64,000 nucleotides of DNA from Oenanthe sinensis (Eukaryota > Streptophyta > Magnoliopsida > Apiales > Apiaceae). The notes below the pieces were generated by a model. That model saw only the letters and a list, made by a program, of their open reading frames with translations. It was not told where the DNA came from and did not search any database. The DNA lies in contig CM053806.1 of NCBI GenBank assembly GCA_028671895.1, forward strand, positions 19,107,001 through 19,171,000, in the 5' to 3' direction. Below, piece after piece: positions 21,486-34,275 of this stretch (the stretch's first letter is position 1; every line of letters starts with the position of its first letter). The translations under genes were made by a program, and so were the position numbers.

Positions 21486-21609
21486 TATATTAACATAAAT
21501 TCTCAACGTTATAAAATTTTATATTAAAGATCAATAAAATATAATATAAAAAATAAATTTACCTAAATATTAGTCGTTCATCTCGTGTTTTGCACGTGTT
21601 ATAATCTTG

Positions 21610-22097
21610 TATATATATTGAAATGATATTTTAGTATTTTTAAGATGTTGATAACATGATATAACTTGTTCAGGTTAATTTGACCTTCATTATTCTCAAT
21701 TAATAAATATGTTTAATAAAAAAAAAATATTTGCATACTAATAAATTGGAAACTTTTAAGATAGAAAATAAAATTTATATAACATTGAATATATTAATAC
21801 ATTTTTATAATAAATCAATATTTAAAAGTATCTCATACGAGATTTAAACTCGTTAATTATAATACACAAATGTTCTTATCAAAACAAGCTGTTACTTATT
21901 TCAAAAAAAAAAAAGAGTTGTTATTTGTTTTTGGGCTAGGGTTTGATTTCTTTTCTTTTATAAATTAGGTCCCAAGCAGACAACAAGAATTTAAGTCGCT
22001 GACAATGGGCTTTACCAGTTACCACCCTCGCTGAATTTATAGCCAGCGGATGCAAATGAAAAGTGTGTTCAAAGAATAAAAATTTCTCATTTACTGC
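21610..22097. other. AT-rich DNA, no gene seen
   Basis: Contains decayed repeat fragments, including TTTGGGCTAGGGTTTGATTT near 21930. No ORF or RNA gene supported. Confidence 0.4.
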
Positions 22098-22100
22098 TTA

Positions 22101-22473
22101 GAACAAGTCGAAGAACTTGTCTATTTGATGTCCCTAAGGTGAAAAATGGGTAAAATGTCAAAAAATTGCACTCCAACAATATCCTATTGATTACCTAAAT
22201 TACTAGGACATGGCTTTAGTTACCTATTAATAGATAATCCCAAATCATTGTGTATTTCATTTTTTTAGAATAAAATATTTTTTCCCTCCTTTTTCCCTTA
22301 TCTTTTTCCTTCTTTTTTTTATTTTTCCCTCTTATTTTTAAATTTATTATTATTATAATAATAAGTAATGGATATAAGTATAATTATCGGAGTTCACCTG
22401 TTCTACTGGCTACCTAAATAACTAAGACATGTAATTTTATAATATTTATAAGTAAACACCGTTCGACTTGCTC
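22101..22473. mobile_element. PIF/Harbinger MITE, 373 bp
   Basis: Inverted ends GAACAAGTCGAA and TTCGACTTGCTC, flanked by TTA at 22098-22100 and 22474-22476. The interior is AT-rich and lacks a transposase. Confidence 0.82.
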
Positions 22474-22476
22474 TTA

Positions 22477-24440
22477 GGCTGATCTATATTTTGACAGCTA
22501 CTTTAAAACACCGACTTGAAGCATATAAATTGAACTGGGATGCACTTTTTGCTTTTTGATCGATCGAGTTTAAAATGTTGCGTCGACTCCAGTTTGTTAT
22601 ATAAATGGATTTCAAGCTTTTTGTATGAGTTCACTTTGATTTTTCATTTATATTTTTATTATTTACATAGTTACATTTCATTTTAATTCTTTTTTATTTA
22701 TTATCAAGATCGGAAAAATATATCCAACTAACATTATTAATTCAATTCTAATTTGAACAAACTTTTATATTCGACCACTATTTAAAGAAAAAATTGTATG
22801 TTTTAAAAGTATTGCCAACGGGAATTGAAGAACCCTTTATATGACACGCCATAAATAAAATTTATATAGAATTTGTAAAAAATTATTCACTTCAATCCCT
22901 TCATATTAAAATTATATTTAGCGAACTTCCAGACATAGCAAAATTTCACATTATCTATTATCATATTAAAATAATATATTTTATTTATAACAAAATTGAA
23001 ATAATAATAACATACTATTTTTAAATAGCCAACCAGCCAATGCCATCAGAGCACAACGTCGACAAATTTTACATAATCAATATTTTATTTAATTTTAACT
23101 AACTATTTTAACCAACACCATTGACATTGAAGATGTTTATTTTATACGTAGTATTATTTTAGCTAACCATTTTAACCAATCAATTAAAGATGCTCTAATG
23201 AGTTTGAGCTTGAGCTTATATCTAAATTTTTTTTTATCAGAATCAACTTTCACGTAAATGAGTTGTATCGAAATACAATCTCGTAAAGGCCGGAGTTCTT
23301 TCATTCAAGAAATTTTATCGTCTAACCAAAAGACATGCATAGATGTGTCTGAAAATTTAGATAATAAGACTTTAATGTTTAAAAACAGAACACTTATTAC
23401 AAAAAAAATAAAATAATTAGAGCTCATATGAAAAAAAGAAAAAAAATAAAAATTATAACTTTAAAAAAGTATATGATGCAAATATTTGAAATAAAAAAGA
23501 TAAAATCTAACCAAAGGGGTTCCCTTTGGTTAGATACATTTGAATAAAACATATAAAAATATTTATAGTTAATATAAAAATTATTTAAACTCAATAATAT
23601 ATGAAATAGACAAATCATCAAAATGATACCTAATTTAAATAAAGGTCACCCAATCGTGACACATAATTGTCATAGACCATACATAAAACCATCGTATGTA
23701 TATGGTAATGGCAACACCATTAAAGGTACAAAAATCCACAATATGTGGCACATATACGTATTATTTATATCACAAATTTTTATTCAAGAAACTCGTAAAA
23801 TTGAATTCAAAATATTGAATATAACAAATTAATTATCATAATTAAAAAACCAACAATTAAATGGTGCTATTTAATCTAAAAGGGAGAAATAAATGTAGGC
23901 ATTTATGACACAAACAAACTAACAGAAATCTAAGGAGCAATTTAAAAGAAAAAAAAGGCAATGGTTGACCAATTACTAAATATGGAAACAAAGTAATAAA
24001 TTAAGAACCCAAAAAAGTTATCCCTAAAACTTATATTTCAAAATATATCATAATTAACACATTAATGATACTAATTAACATTTAATAATGCACTAATTAA
24101 AAAATCAAAATAACATAGTAAACGGAAAATTAATGATACAAAAATCATGAAAGCAAGCAATTAAAAATCCCAAAAACAATAATACTAAAACTTTAATCTC
24201 CAAATATGGATCAAAACACACATTACAACACACACAATCAAAAAACCTATAGAACATTAAGAAACCTATAAAACAAAATATATATAGATTTTTTTAAAAA
24301 GCCATCGATCGGGAAGTATAAAAATGAAAAATAAATATTAAATAACACCAATAAAGATTAATATATATCTCATTTTTTATTCTACATTGTAAGATAATAA
24401 AATGTTCATGCACAATTGTTTATTGGTTGATTAAATGAAA
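22477..24440. other. AT-rich intergenic DNA with decayed repeats
   Basis: No supported gene. Near 23110-23200, ACCATTGACATTGAAGATG and ACCAATCAATTAAAGATGC form a decayed duplicated MITE-like end (GATGCTCTA). Short ORFs at 23424-23621 and 23623-23832 are low-complexity. Confidence 0.4.
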
Positions 24441-24448
24441 TTGAATAG

Positions 24449-27436
24449 CAGTGCCGATCCTGACAATTTCAAAACCCCAAGCGAATCAAAATTTTGTGTC
24501 CAAGTCACTAAAATTTTTTTTACTTACAAACAAGATTATTTTTGAAAAATTATCTTTCTAGCGGTTTTGCTAGCAAAATCATTCATAAGTCTTTTATAAT
24601 CAAGATTTGGAAGCATATCATTCCCAGTGGATATCATGGACAATCCATTCAATCTCTCTTGTGACATACTCAAACGAAGATAAGACTTGATCAACTTTAA
24701 TTTCGAAAAACTTCTTTCCGCGGAAGCCACTGTAACTGATATAGTTAACAAAATCCTATAAGCAATAGTGGCATTCAGATAGCATTCTCCCATTACTTTC
24801 AAATAATTTAGCATCTCAATAGCTTTGTTAACTTCAATTGGTAAACACTCTCTCAGAATTCTTAACTCAAGAAACAAGATTTATGCGTCAATATCAGAGA
24901 TATCATCATGCTTCAGAAAATTTTCAAGATTAATGCATGAAGCTCTTAAACTATCATCACTTGCAGACTTCAACTTTTTCACACTAAATAAAAAACCAAA
25001 GGTTTTCTCATATAATTGAAATTGGTCGAATCTAAAATGAAGTGATGAATTAACATGATCAAGTAAGTGCATAAAATAGTTAACTCAGAGATTTTGTTCA
25101 CCTGATAAAACGACACCTTATTCCTCACTTTCATCGTGTTGTCTTTTTTTAAAACCTGAAGCACTAGGATTAGGTTCAATCCCTAACTCAGATGCAATTC
25201 TTTTAGCTTCTTCCAGAGCCTTTTCGAATCCATTCCCCCTTGCCTTTTGAAAATAAGACATCAGCTCTTGTAATTGACCAATTGCTATATCAATGTCCAT
25301 ATTCTCTATCTGCAATAGTTTACTAACAGTATTTATAGAGAATAATATATCATGCCAAACAATCATACCAAATAAAATTCAAAACTTAGAATTCCCTTCT
25401 TTCCCAACAATGCCTCAGCATAATTTCGCGTCTTGGGATCATCTCTTGTATTTGCTAACTTAAGCAACGCATCTCTTATATTTGGGATTTAATATCTTAT
25501 TGCAGAAATACTCTCAAGATGGTTTTCCCAAAGAGTTTGGGATAATGGCTTTACAGTGAGGCCACGAGGTCCAATTGATTCTATAAAAACACTTCATCTC
25601 TTTGTAGAAGAAGAAAATAAACAATAACACGTTGCACAAATCCAAAGAATGAAATTGCCAAATCACATAAGTTAGCCATATCGCAGAGTGTAAGATTGAG
25701 ACTATGACATCCACACGGCGTGTAAAAAACTCGAGAATTTATATTGAATAATCTTTTCTACACACCTTTATTTTTACCTTTCATATTTGCTCCATTATTA
25801 TACCCCTGCCCTCTCACATTATCAATATATAGATCAAGATTATCTAATGCTACTCTTAGTGACTCAAAAAGTCCTTCTCCGGATGTATCATCAACCTTTA
25901 TAAATTTTAGAAAAAAATCTTCAACTTTGACATTATCAGTTGATGTATCCATGCAACGAATAACAAGTGTCATCTACTCCTCATGACTTATGTCTGGAGT
26001 GCAATCAAGTATCACTGCAAAATACTTTGCAACTTGAATTTTTTTAATTATCAATGATTTCACCTCATTAGGTAGTATCTGAGTTAATTCATTCTGAATT
26101 TTGTGACTGAGATAATGATAATGAATTTGCTTACTATGAATGCGTCGAATATGCTCCTTTATAAGTGGATCAAACTCACCTAGCATCTCAATTATACCCA
26201 AAAAAATCCATTATTTTCATCACCAACCTTCTCATTATCTCCGCGGAAAGCCAAATTATTTTTTGCAAGAGCCTTAACCACGGTAAATATCCTAACCAAT
26301 ATTTGTTTCCAGTGTTCTCTCTCCAAATTAATTTGTTTCTGTATGTCTATATCAATAGTTTCATTTTTCTTCAATCTCCTTTCGAGTTCCATCCAATCAC
26401 TCATGCATTTTATGTGATCTCTACTAGTTTCGTGTTCTTTAAGACCCCTTGAAAGATTTGCCCAATTGTTGAATCCCACAGTAGTAAGATTGCTAGAAAG
26501 ATTTATGGCATTCACCTTGAGATTAAACAACTTGTAATAAAAACAAAAAACTTTATTCGCAACTTTCGAATAAATAAGCCATCTTCTATCTTGTTTCTTC
26601 CCATTACCCAATTTTCGAGTGTAATATGAATGTGTAAAATGTCTTCTATTAGCATCACGTGGAAAAGAATCATCATCAATTACTTGAACTCTTACCAGAC
26701 CTTTCTTAACATTGAAGTCTCTAAATTTGTTATTGATTTTATCCCAATTTCCAAGATCATAGATATCTTTGTAATCATCTTCCTGAGTTTTGTTCTCATG
26801 GAGACCATTATCCTCTTTTTCGTTGTCAGATAATAATTCCTCTTCATCAACAATTGGGTTCTCGGTATAAACCATATTTTCATCTTTTTTGGCTTCTCCA
26901 GTGTTAATATTTTGACTCCCACCACTAACATTAATCTCTTTATTATTGGTAGAAGTTGTTGATTTCATAAACCTAAGAAGTCTTCCACCTTTTGTATAAT
27001 CTTTTAAAAAATTAGTCTTTTTTTGATTGATTTTTCTTCCTTCGGCTCCATATTGATGTTTTTTCATCCTAACTAAATGTCACTGTAATTAGAGACTTGA
27101 AAACCAATGATAATAAGAAGAGGAAGCGTTAATTTTATAAAATATGGAGATTGATATATAATATTTACATATCTTTAATTTTATTGTGCTTATTTACATA
27201 AATAAAAATAAAAAAGAAATTATTTTGACCTTAATTATTATTATTATTATTTGGTTCTTATATCTTAAAAAAATTTGGTGTTCTTTTATAAAAATATTGT
27301 GCCCCAATTTTTTTTTGTCTCTACATATATTTTTTAATTTTTTTCACTCTTTTATAAAAAAAATGTGCCCCTAATTTTTTTATTTTTTTGGTACACTTTC
27401 AAGAGAATAAGTCATTTCGCCTCAGGGCCGGCTCTG
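24449..27436 (-). mobile_element. Near full-length decayed hAT transposon, 2,988 bp
   Basis: The left end CAGTGCCGATCCTGA pairs with the right end read as CAGAGCCGGCCCTGA. The flanks are TTGAATAG (24441-24448) and TCGAATAG (27437-27444), an 8-bp target duplication with one mismatch. The interior carries a TTF-type/hAT transposase pseudogene on the minus strand, so the transposase and its own ends are preserved together. Confidence 0.88.
24536..27067 (-). pseudogene. hAT transposase with TTF-type zinc finger, inactivated
   Basis: The minus strand encodes a long plant hAT/ZMYM-like transposase. It starts MKKHQYGAEGRK with a charged N-terminal region, followed by a TTF-type domain (RRWLIYSKVANKVFCFYYKL, SRGLKEHETSRDHIKCMSDW), then FDPLIKEHIRRI and YHYLSHKIQNELTQ, and the core DUF4371 region (KYFAVILDCTPDISHEE, VIRCMDTSTDNVKVEDFF, YTPCGCHSLNL). 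The C-terminal hAT dimerisation domain is ATIAYRILLTISVTVASAER followed by SFSKLKLIKSYL and ERLNGLSMI. Lesions are a T-run frameshift near 26200, nonsense codons where the family has Gln (25974-25976 and about 25758-25760), several stops between 25370 and 25740, and more breaks near 24890 and 25115. It cannot be active. Confidence 0.9.
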
Positions 27437-27444
27437 TCGAATAG

Positions 27445-29200
27445 GATAGGTTAAAAAGGTCAAATTTAAAATACATACATAAATAAATACTACAAAGTGT
27501 GCATTAAAAACAATTAAATTTCATATGTACGTGATGCTATGGTTTTGTAGCACCAAACAGTTAGAAATGCACAGTAGTATCATGATCGTTAAATCTTGAA
27601 TATAATAATTTTCCAGGATTGATTTTGTCGATCATATAAAATTTGATGCAGGGTACAAAAACTTTTTCCAAATTAAGGACCGGTTGATTTAGGATTACAC
27701 ATTAACTTTAAATTCCAGAAAATAGGTTTAATAAAAACTATGTTTGGTTTATCACTGTTACTTTAAGTTATTTAGTTATTTTTTGTTTAAATTATTTATA
27801 CTTTTAAAAAAATTCATTTTTAATAATAATAATTTTATTATTATAAAGATATGTATGAAATTAAATATTATCTTTTATAAAAATAAAAAAAAAATACATT
27901 AAAAACTGTTATTTAAAATATTTATATCATTTATAAATTATTATAAAAACAAATAAAATTTTAATTATAAACTAATATAAATATAATTAAAATTTTAATT
28001 ATAAACTATTAAAAAATTATTTTATAAAATATTTATATACATAGTAAATTAAAAACATAAATATTTGAAATTTCAAATATTTAAATTGATTTGTAGTGAA
28101 AATATTAATCATATTGACACAAAATTAAATAAAAATTGATTAAAAACATTTTAAAAATGATATATGAAAGATTTAAAACTATTGTTTAAAAAATACGTGT
28201 GTATTATAATTTATTTTAAACATAAATAAATAAAATTATATAATTTAATATAAAAATAAATAAAAATTTAATTATAAAATGTATTAAAGTGTATTTATAC
28301 CATGTCTTTACTATGTAACTGTAGGTAATTGAGTTACCGTGTTTTACGGTAACCCTGTATAGTTGGAAGTATAAGTTTCTTTGTTCACTTTAAAACTTAT
28401 ACAATTAAACAGTGTAACTCATCCAAGTTCCATGAAACTCTAACAATGTGCTCCTGAGTTTAGAAAACGAGAGAAGAGAAAAGAAAGGAAAAGAAAAATT
28501 TAAAAATTTTATTCTCAAATCGTGCTCTCGAGTTTTTTCAAGAGAGAATAGAAAAGAAATAAAGAGAAAATTCTCAAAAGTTTCTCTATGTAATTTTCTT
28601 CCCAAAAATGGGATGATTGTGAGATAAGCTCTCACACAACTTTCTGAATAATATCCAACATGTCCTTTTTTTCAAAATTTTCTCTCTCATTATACCATAA
28701 ACTCATGAGCACATTAAGAAAATATTTTTATTTCTTTTCTCTAACCTTCTCTTCTTTTCTGCAACCAAAAATTCTGGAGCACAGTGTAAGCTACTGAGAT
28801 GGGTTCCAAACAACCAAACGAGACCTAAAATTTCAAATGACATGACGTAGCGTAAATTATGTTTTAGTTAGCTGATAATTATAAAAACTAAAACAAAATC
28901 CCAAAAATTAGAGTAAACACCGATCATATTTACTGAAAATAATGAGGGGCTACATTATATGTATGATGAAATAGAGCGTTGGGTGTCAGTTTTCGTAAAA
29001 GATATTTAATAAAAACGTGAAAGGAAAAACCAGGCATCGATTCCAATACGCAGGCATCGGTAGCATAAGCAACTTTAGCTCCATATCATCATATATATCA
29101 TATAGACCATAAAGATTGTTACAATAATATATATATAACTTGACTGCTGTGCCAGGATTCCACATGCGTCTATGCAAATGTGTACTACTAATATCTAGCT
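27445..29200. other. AT-rich DNA, no gene seen
   Basis: Possible Harbinger-like ends at about 27677 (AGGACCGGTTGATTTAGGA after TTA) and about 28828 (CCAAACAACCAAACGAGACC before TAA) would frame a decayed element of about 1.15 kb, but the ends match poorly. The minus ORFs at 28405-28635 and 28986-29231 have no domain. Confidence 0.35.
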
Positions 29201-29203
29201 TGG

Positions 29204-29773
29204 TCATGGGTCCGGTTGGTGGATTACCCAATTTAATTAATTTAGATTAAAAAATTTTAACCGGTTATATTAAAAAATATTATACAATCTAGTCCTATTG
29301 AATTTAAATCAGTTTGGGTCGGATTGGTTCGGTTTGATTGGTTTATAACTAATATTAAAATTTTATATTTTCACATATTTAATCATAAATTGCAATAAAA
29401 AAATTTATTATCTCAATATAAATGATAAAAAATTAAAACAACATTAGCAAATATATTTGTAAATTGTAAAACTTATAAGTAATTTAATAAATATTCAAAA
29501 TCTTTAATATATAATTATTATTATATTGATGTATAATATATAAATTAATATGAAAGTATAAAATAGTGAATGTAATTATATATTATATAGCATATAATAA
29601 TATAAGTATTGGGTTGAGTTGGTTTGATTAAAATAACTTTCAACTCATGATCAATCTAATTAATTTAGGTTGAATTTTTTTAAGCCAACCTAATATCAAA
29701 TTTTTTATTTTCGATTAGATCGGCCGAAATAAAAGTTGGTTTAATCGGGTTTTATAACCGATAAACACCCCTA
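29204..29773. mobile_element. Decayed element with GGTTCGGTTT-type sequence and CACCCCTA end
   Basis: GGTTGGTGG / GGTTCGGTTTGATTGG sequence on the left and AACCGATAAACACCCCTA on the right resemble the subterminal and terminal sequence of plant hAT-like elements (see also 60-257). No clear left end or target duplication. Confidence 0.35.
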
Positions 29774-31157
29774 CCAGTTTGATGATGATGATGATCTCTT
29801 TCGATCTCTTTAACTTTACTAGTTTGAATGCAAAACAAAGTTAAAGCTGGTAAAGTGTGTGATGGAAACTGACTCGTCTCGGGATCACCAATGTCCCATT
29901 CTCTTGTGTCACTCTCATATATGCTCTCATTCATTTATCTTGCTTTCATCACAAAGCAAAAGTCATGCATACATCCTGCAACTCTGCATCTATGTTGCTA
30001 ATGCATTTGTGACTACGTACTGACTTCCTCACGGTTCTTGCCTTGAATTTACCGTTTAAAGTGATTGATTCTTGCCTAAATTGTTTTAAATGCTTAAGAA
30101 ACTATGTATCGTAGAAACAGCAAAACAATCGATTTTCAAAGGAACTTGTATGTTAAAAATAATTTGTTGAGTCAACATTTAAATCTACCGTATTTAAAAT
30201 TTGTACTTTAATGAAAACTAATATTATAAAATGGTCTAGAAATATTAACAAGATCGAACCAAAAACCAAAGATTCAATAATAATAAAGATCAAGCCCAAA
30301 CAAGGTACATCGTCATCGCAAAATTTAAAGTACTAATCAGCTAAAGGAGACCTCCTAGTTATATCATCTGGAATAAATATAAATAGCTACAAAAATATGA
30401 GGATGAGGTAAGTTTATCTGCTCTAGACATTCGCAATTTTTTAATTGAATATTATCCATTCTGCTTTGTTAATCATCGATTCGGTTAATTATTCGCATTA
30501 ACATCCACGGATGCAGTTCAGTATTCGCGAAATGAATTACTGACTGTTAAATATATCTCTATAATAATTTTGTCTTAAGTTAATATTTTTGTCTTAATTG
30601 AGGTTAAATTTTTTGATATAAAATATTTATATATAATTTTTTTTATTGTAATGGAGTTTTAAATCCTACTAGCACTTATATAACCCGGCCCTACCTAACT
30701 TTTCTTTACCTAATTTGTCTAGATTCCTAACTTATGAGTTATGAAGTGCATGTCCTGGAGACAAAACAATCAACAACATTTTGTAATCGACGCTAACGCC
30801 AATTCGCCAAATATGATTAATATGCTAGTAGCTAAGGAATTTCTTTGATTAGGATTGAGTCAACACCTACGCATGGTGGTTGCCTTCTACCTTCATTTCC
30901 AGCCCACACACCTACCTACAAACAGATATTCTTAATCATCACCTATGCTATATAATTCAATTTATATATGTCACTTTAAACAACGGAAGCTCAGCGGAAT
31001 GATCCATGCAACTAACAATGATAACCCTTAAAAGAACCTTTTCAAGCATCTTATTTTATCACCAAACTATTTTGTTCTCGGACTACCTTAAATGAAATAT
31101 TAATTGGAGAATATATATATGTCTTTTATTCAGAATATAATACAGGCCGAATATATA
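29774..31157. other. Intergenic DNA, no gene seen
   Basis: A (GAT)n stretch near 29781-29794. Otherwise unique AT-rich DNA. The minus ORF at 29752-29934 shows no domain. The last base before the Helitron start is A, as Helitron insertion requires. Confidence 0.4.
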
Positions 31158-31743
31158 TCTATATATTCTTAATAGCTGCTAATTTTTTTCCCTAAGAATT
31201 ACTATTGTATCCTTCTAAAATTTTAAAATTTCCTTTTCATTCCTGGGTATTATAGTAATTTAATCTTCCTGAATTATCCAAATATCATATGGGTCTTACC
31301 CGTTTATAAAATATACTATCAATAGCTTTGTTTCCTTGACCCATGGGTTACCCAGATTTAACCCGTATTACTCACCTATGCACATTTCATAAAATTCAAA
31401 TTTTTACTCACTTTCCATATTTTTTGCACCTAATCATTAAATTCAAAATAAAACCTTTCCATAATATGTGGATAAATCAACTAACCATATCCTTATCAGT
31501 AGCAATTATTTTCAAAATCAATATCATATTCAGTTTCAATAACACTCTAAAAAATCATTAATATCTCAATCTTTTTATTTTTTAGTGAATATTTTGTGTG
31601 TTTTATGCTGGTCCATTGCTTTTTTCTTGCATTGTTTTTACTGTTTTTGCGATTGTTGATGTGTGCTTGGTTGTATGGTCGGTACATTCGTCCCCGTCGT
31701 GTTTTTTTGCTTGCTGATTGTTTTGATATGTGTTTATTTTCAG

Positions 31744-32074
31744 TTGGATCATCCATGTTCTTCAAGACGTAATACAGAACCATGGAACCAGATTCTTCAA
31801 ATCAACCAGGTTTCATTATTAGTTCATGTTTTTATTGTTTGATGGCCATCATATGCTTTGTATTTATTTTCGGTCTGATTCTGCGTGTTCTTCACCCGAT
31901 AAGTCAGACCCCATAATTCGGATTTTTCGAAGCAAACAGGTAATATTATTTGTTCTTTCTTTTATCATTGCGTCTCAGATGTTGTTCATCATCCTTCTTT
32001 TTCAGTTTAAGGAACGATTGTTAGGTGCATTCGAGAAATCACATCCACGGATTCAGATTCTTCCAAACAACTTG
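31744..32074 (+). pseudogene. Three exon-like modules of 66, 66 and 69 nt in a row
   Basis: Modules at 31744-31809, 31874-31939 and 32006-32074 each follow a T-rich stretch ending in CAG, CGG or CAG, and each stops right before GT. Their sequences resemble one another (TGTTCTTCA... near the start; GATTCTTC or GATTTTTC and AAACAAC or AAACAG at the end). The first contains an ATG in a good context (ACCATGG, 31780-31786). The same three occur in the second unit. This looks like a captured gene with duplicated small exons, but the protein is not recognised. Confidence 0.35.
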
Positions 32075-32389
32075 GTAACGTTATTCGTTCTTTCATCATT
32101 GCACTTGGCCTCAGATGTTATTCATTGTTTCTTGATTGTTGTTTGATTTGTGTATTGTATGAAGAGCGAGCCTGATGTAACAATCTTATTCATGTCCTTG
32201 CTGAGATATTGTTCTTAGAAGACCATTGGGTGAACAAAGTTCATTAAATAACAGCATAGTACGATTAGATGGACATACGAAATATTATTTTTCAAAACTT
32301 GAATAGGAAGTGAATCCAGAAAAAAAAAGGAACATGGGTATTGACAAAAATATGTTTGAGGCCTAACAGAATTAATTTCCCGTTTGCAG

Positions 32390-32750
32390 ATGAGGGTAAA
32401 TGATCAAGAGATGCAGAGATTATCAAGGTATTTTGGTTTTAAATGTGTCATATCATCTATCCTTGATCTGGCCATGTCAACAGTTGTATTTATATTCCGA
32501 TCTCTATTATACTTACAATCTAAGTTGCGCTTATGAAAATCAGGATGTCATGTGCAAATTACAGAATGGCCGAGACTATCGTAGTAATCTAAAAAATTAT
32601 GTTAAGAAAAGTGGTTTGCCACCGGGTGTTACTTTAGGAAGCTGTATAGTTCTTGACACCGCCAGATATGGTGCATTTCTTAGGCAGAGATGGTGCACTT
32701 CTTATTATTTACAAAATCATGGAGTTGGGTATAGTTGGAGAGAATGATTC
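32390..32750 (+). pseudogene. Unidentified captured coding fragment in the Helitron
   Basis: After TTTGCAG the frame reads MRVNDQEMQRLSRYFGFKCV and continues through a hydrophobic segment (SSILDLAMSTVVFIFRSLLY). Another frame gives VMCKLQNGRDYRSNLKNYVK and then SGLPPGVTLGSCIVLD. Only the first part (to about 32577) is repeated at 35152-35345, where the rest is deleted. No family is recognised. Confidence 0.3.
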
Positions 32751-33539
32751 CAAAAATGAATACATAATAATATGGGCATATTTTTCTTACTCTTTACTTT
32801 TTGTTTGGAGTTAAGATATAGTAATTTAAAAAGCTTAATTAATAATTAATATTTTTTATTATATGAGTTAAAAAGACAAAATTAAAGGAGTTTAAAAAAA
32901 TAACACGGAGGTAAGAGCATTTCGAACCGACTATCTAAAATGATTAGTTAACCAACTGTAAGTATACTCCAATGCTATTAGGCATAATGGTTAGTTATAT
33001 ATAAAATTATTATTATTTTTTTAAATTTCTATATATATATATATATGGAGATTTTATAAGTTAAAATAAATTTAATTAATATTTTATTCAATACAAGTGA
33101 ATAGTAAAATATATAATTAATGAAAATATATTTCATATAGTAACAATTTAATATATATTAAATTTCAAAATATAATAACATTTTTAAATAAGTATAAAAA
33201 AGTAATTTTTAAAATAAATCAAAATTAAAATTTAAAATACATTAAAACATTACCATTTTCGTAATCGGATGGTTAAGATTTTAAATTTCAAGTATATACT
33301 CAATTTTTTTTACATCTAAAGTTTTTATTTTGATTTTCGCATTCAGATGTGAAACACTCGACACAATATTGAAACTACTTTTTTTATGCAAAAGTAATTA
33401 AAATCAATTATAATTTTTATTTTATTGACAAATCTTAAACGTATCAACAAATTTTATTAAATAATAATTTTTTGTATACTTTTTTTACACTAAATTATTA
33501 TTATTATTAGTTATTCATTTTATTACAATTATTACGGTT

Positions 33540-33554
33540 ATTACGTTGTTACTC

Positions 33555-33618
<64 letters not shown>

Positions 33619-33620
33619 GT
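33540..33620. repeat. (TTA)n microsatellite
   Basis: About twenty TTA units between 33553 and 33617. The corresponding position in the duplicate (35365-35399) has a much shorter, interrupted run. Confidence 0.9.
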
Positions 33621-34275
33621 CTTTAGATATGGATATATTTATATGTATAGAATTAAAATGATAAAGTTAAATAATTAAAAGTTTTCTCAATTAAAAAATA
33701 TTTAAAACAATAAGCAATTTTAAAAAGAAACAAATATTAGAATTTAAAATAGATTAAAACATTACCATTTCTGTAAAAGGATGGTTAAGCTCAATTTTAT
33801 TTCATATCTAAATTCTTATTTTAATATTTATAATCAGATGTGAAAAGATTTGTTTAATTTTTAAAAATAAATGACTTAATATTTAAAAGGAAACAAAATA
33901 TTTCAATTTAAAGCACATTACATTTTTACAAATTGTGTATACCGAAAATAAATAATGTAACAGTACTAAAAGATTTCTTTTATATTTCATTGAAAAATGA
34001 TTATTTTATTTATATGAAAAAAATTATAAAGTTAATTACGAGTGAATTATATATTTATTAGATATTTGCTACAATTAAGGTTCAATCAGAATCCATAATA
34101 AAGAAAAAATTATAATAATAAATAAATTAGTATCACCTATTTAATTATTATATGTTGTGCAATATATAATATCACACTATTGCACCATTCAAGATCGAGG
34201 TAAGGTACTTATCAACCATAAAATATAGTTGTATAATCATCTTAAGTATGTTTAATCTCCACAACTATTGAATAT

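Larger units (their letters stand above)
19805..21609 (+). mobile_element. Possible decayed Helitron containing a solo LTR
   Basis: The left side TTTATACTATATTATT resembles the TCTATACTATATTATT start of the Helitron at 41166-41895. The right side has the stem CGTG-TTTTG-CACG followed by TTATAATCTTG, resembling a Helitron 3' hairpin plus CTAG with one substitution. Without the solo LTR it would be about 0.5 kb. It holds no genes. Both ends are degenerate, so this is tentative. Confidence 0.4.
31503..34275 (+). repeat. Tandem duplication unit 1 (segments A-B-C)
   Basis: Segment A (about 31503-32577) recurs at 34276-35345, and segment C (about 33540-34275) recurs at 35345-36030. The copies are very similar, with only scattered differences. 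The middle segment B (about 32578-33540) is absent from the second unit. The junction lies at AATTATTTTCAAAATCAATA (31503 and 34276). Confidence 0.88.

Noticed and set aside
27677..28828. A 1.15-kb Harbinger-like element
   Set aside because: The two candidate ends match only partly, and no transposase or clear internal symmetry is visible; kept only as a remark.
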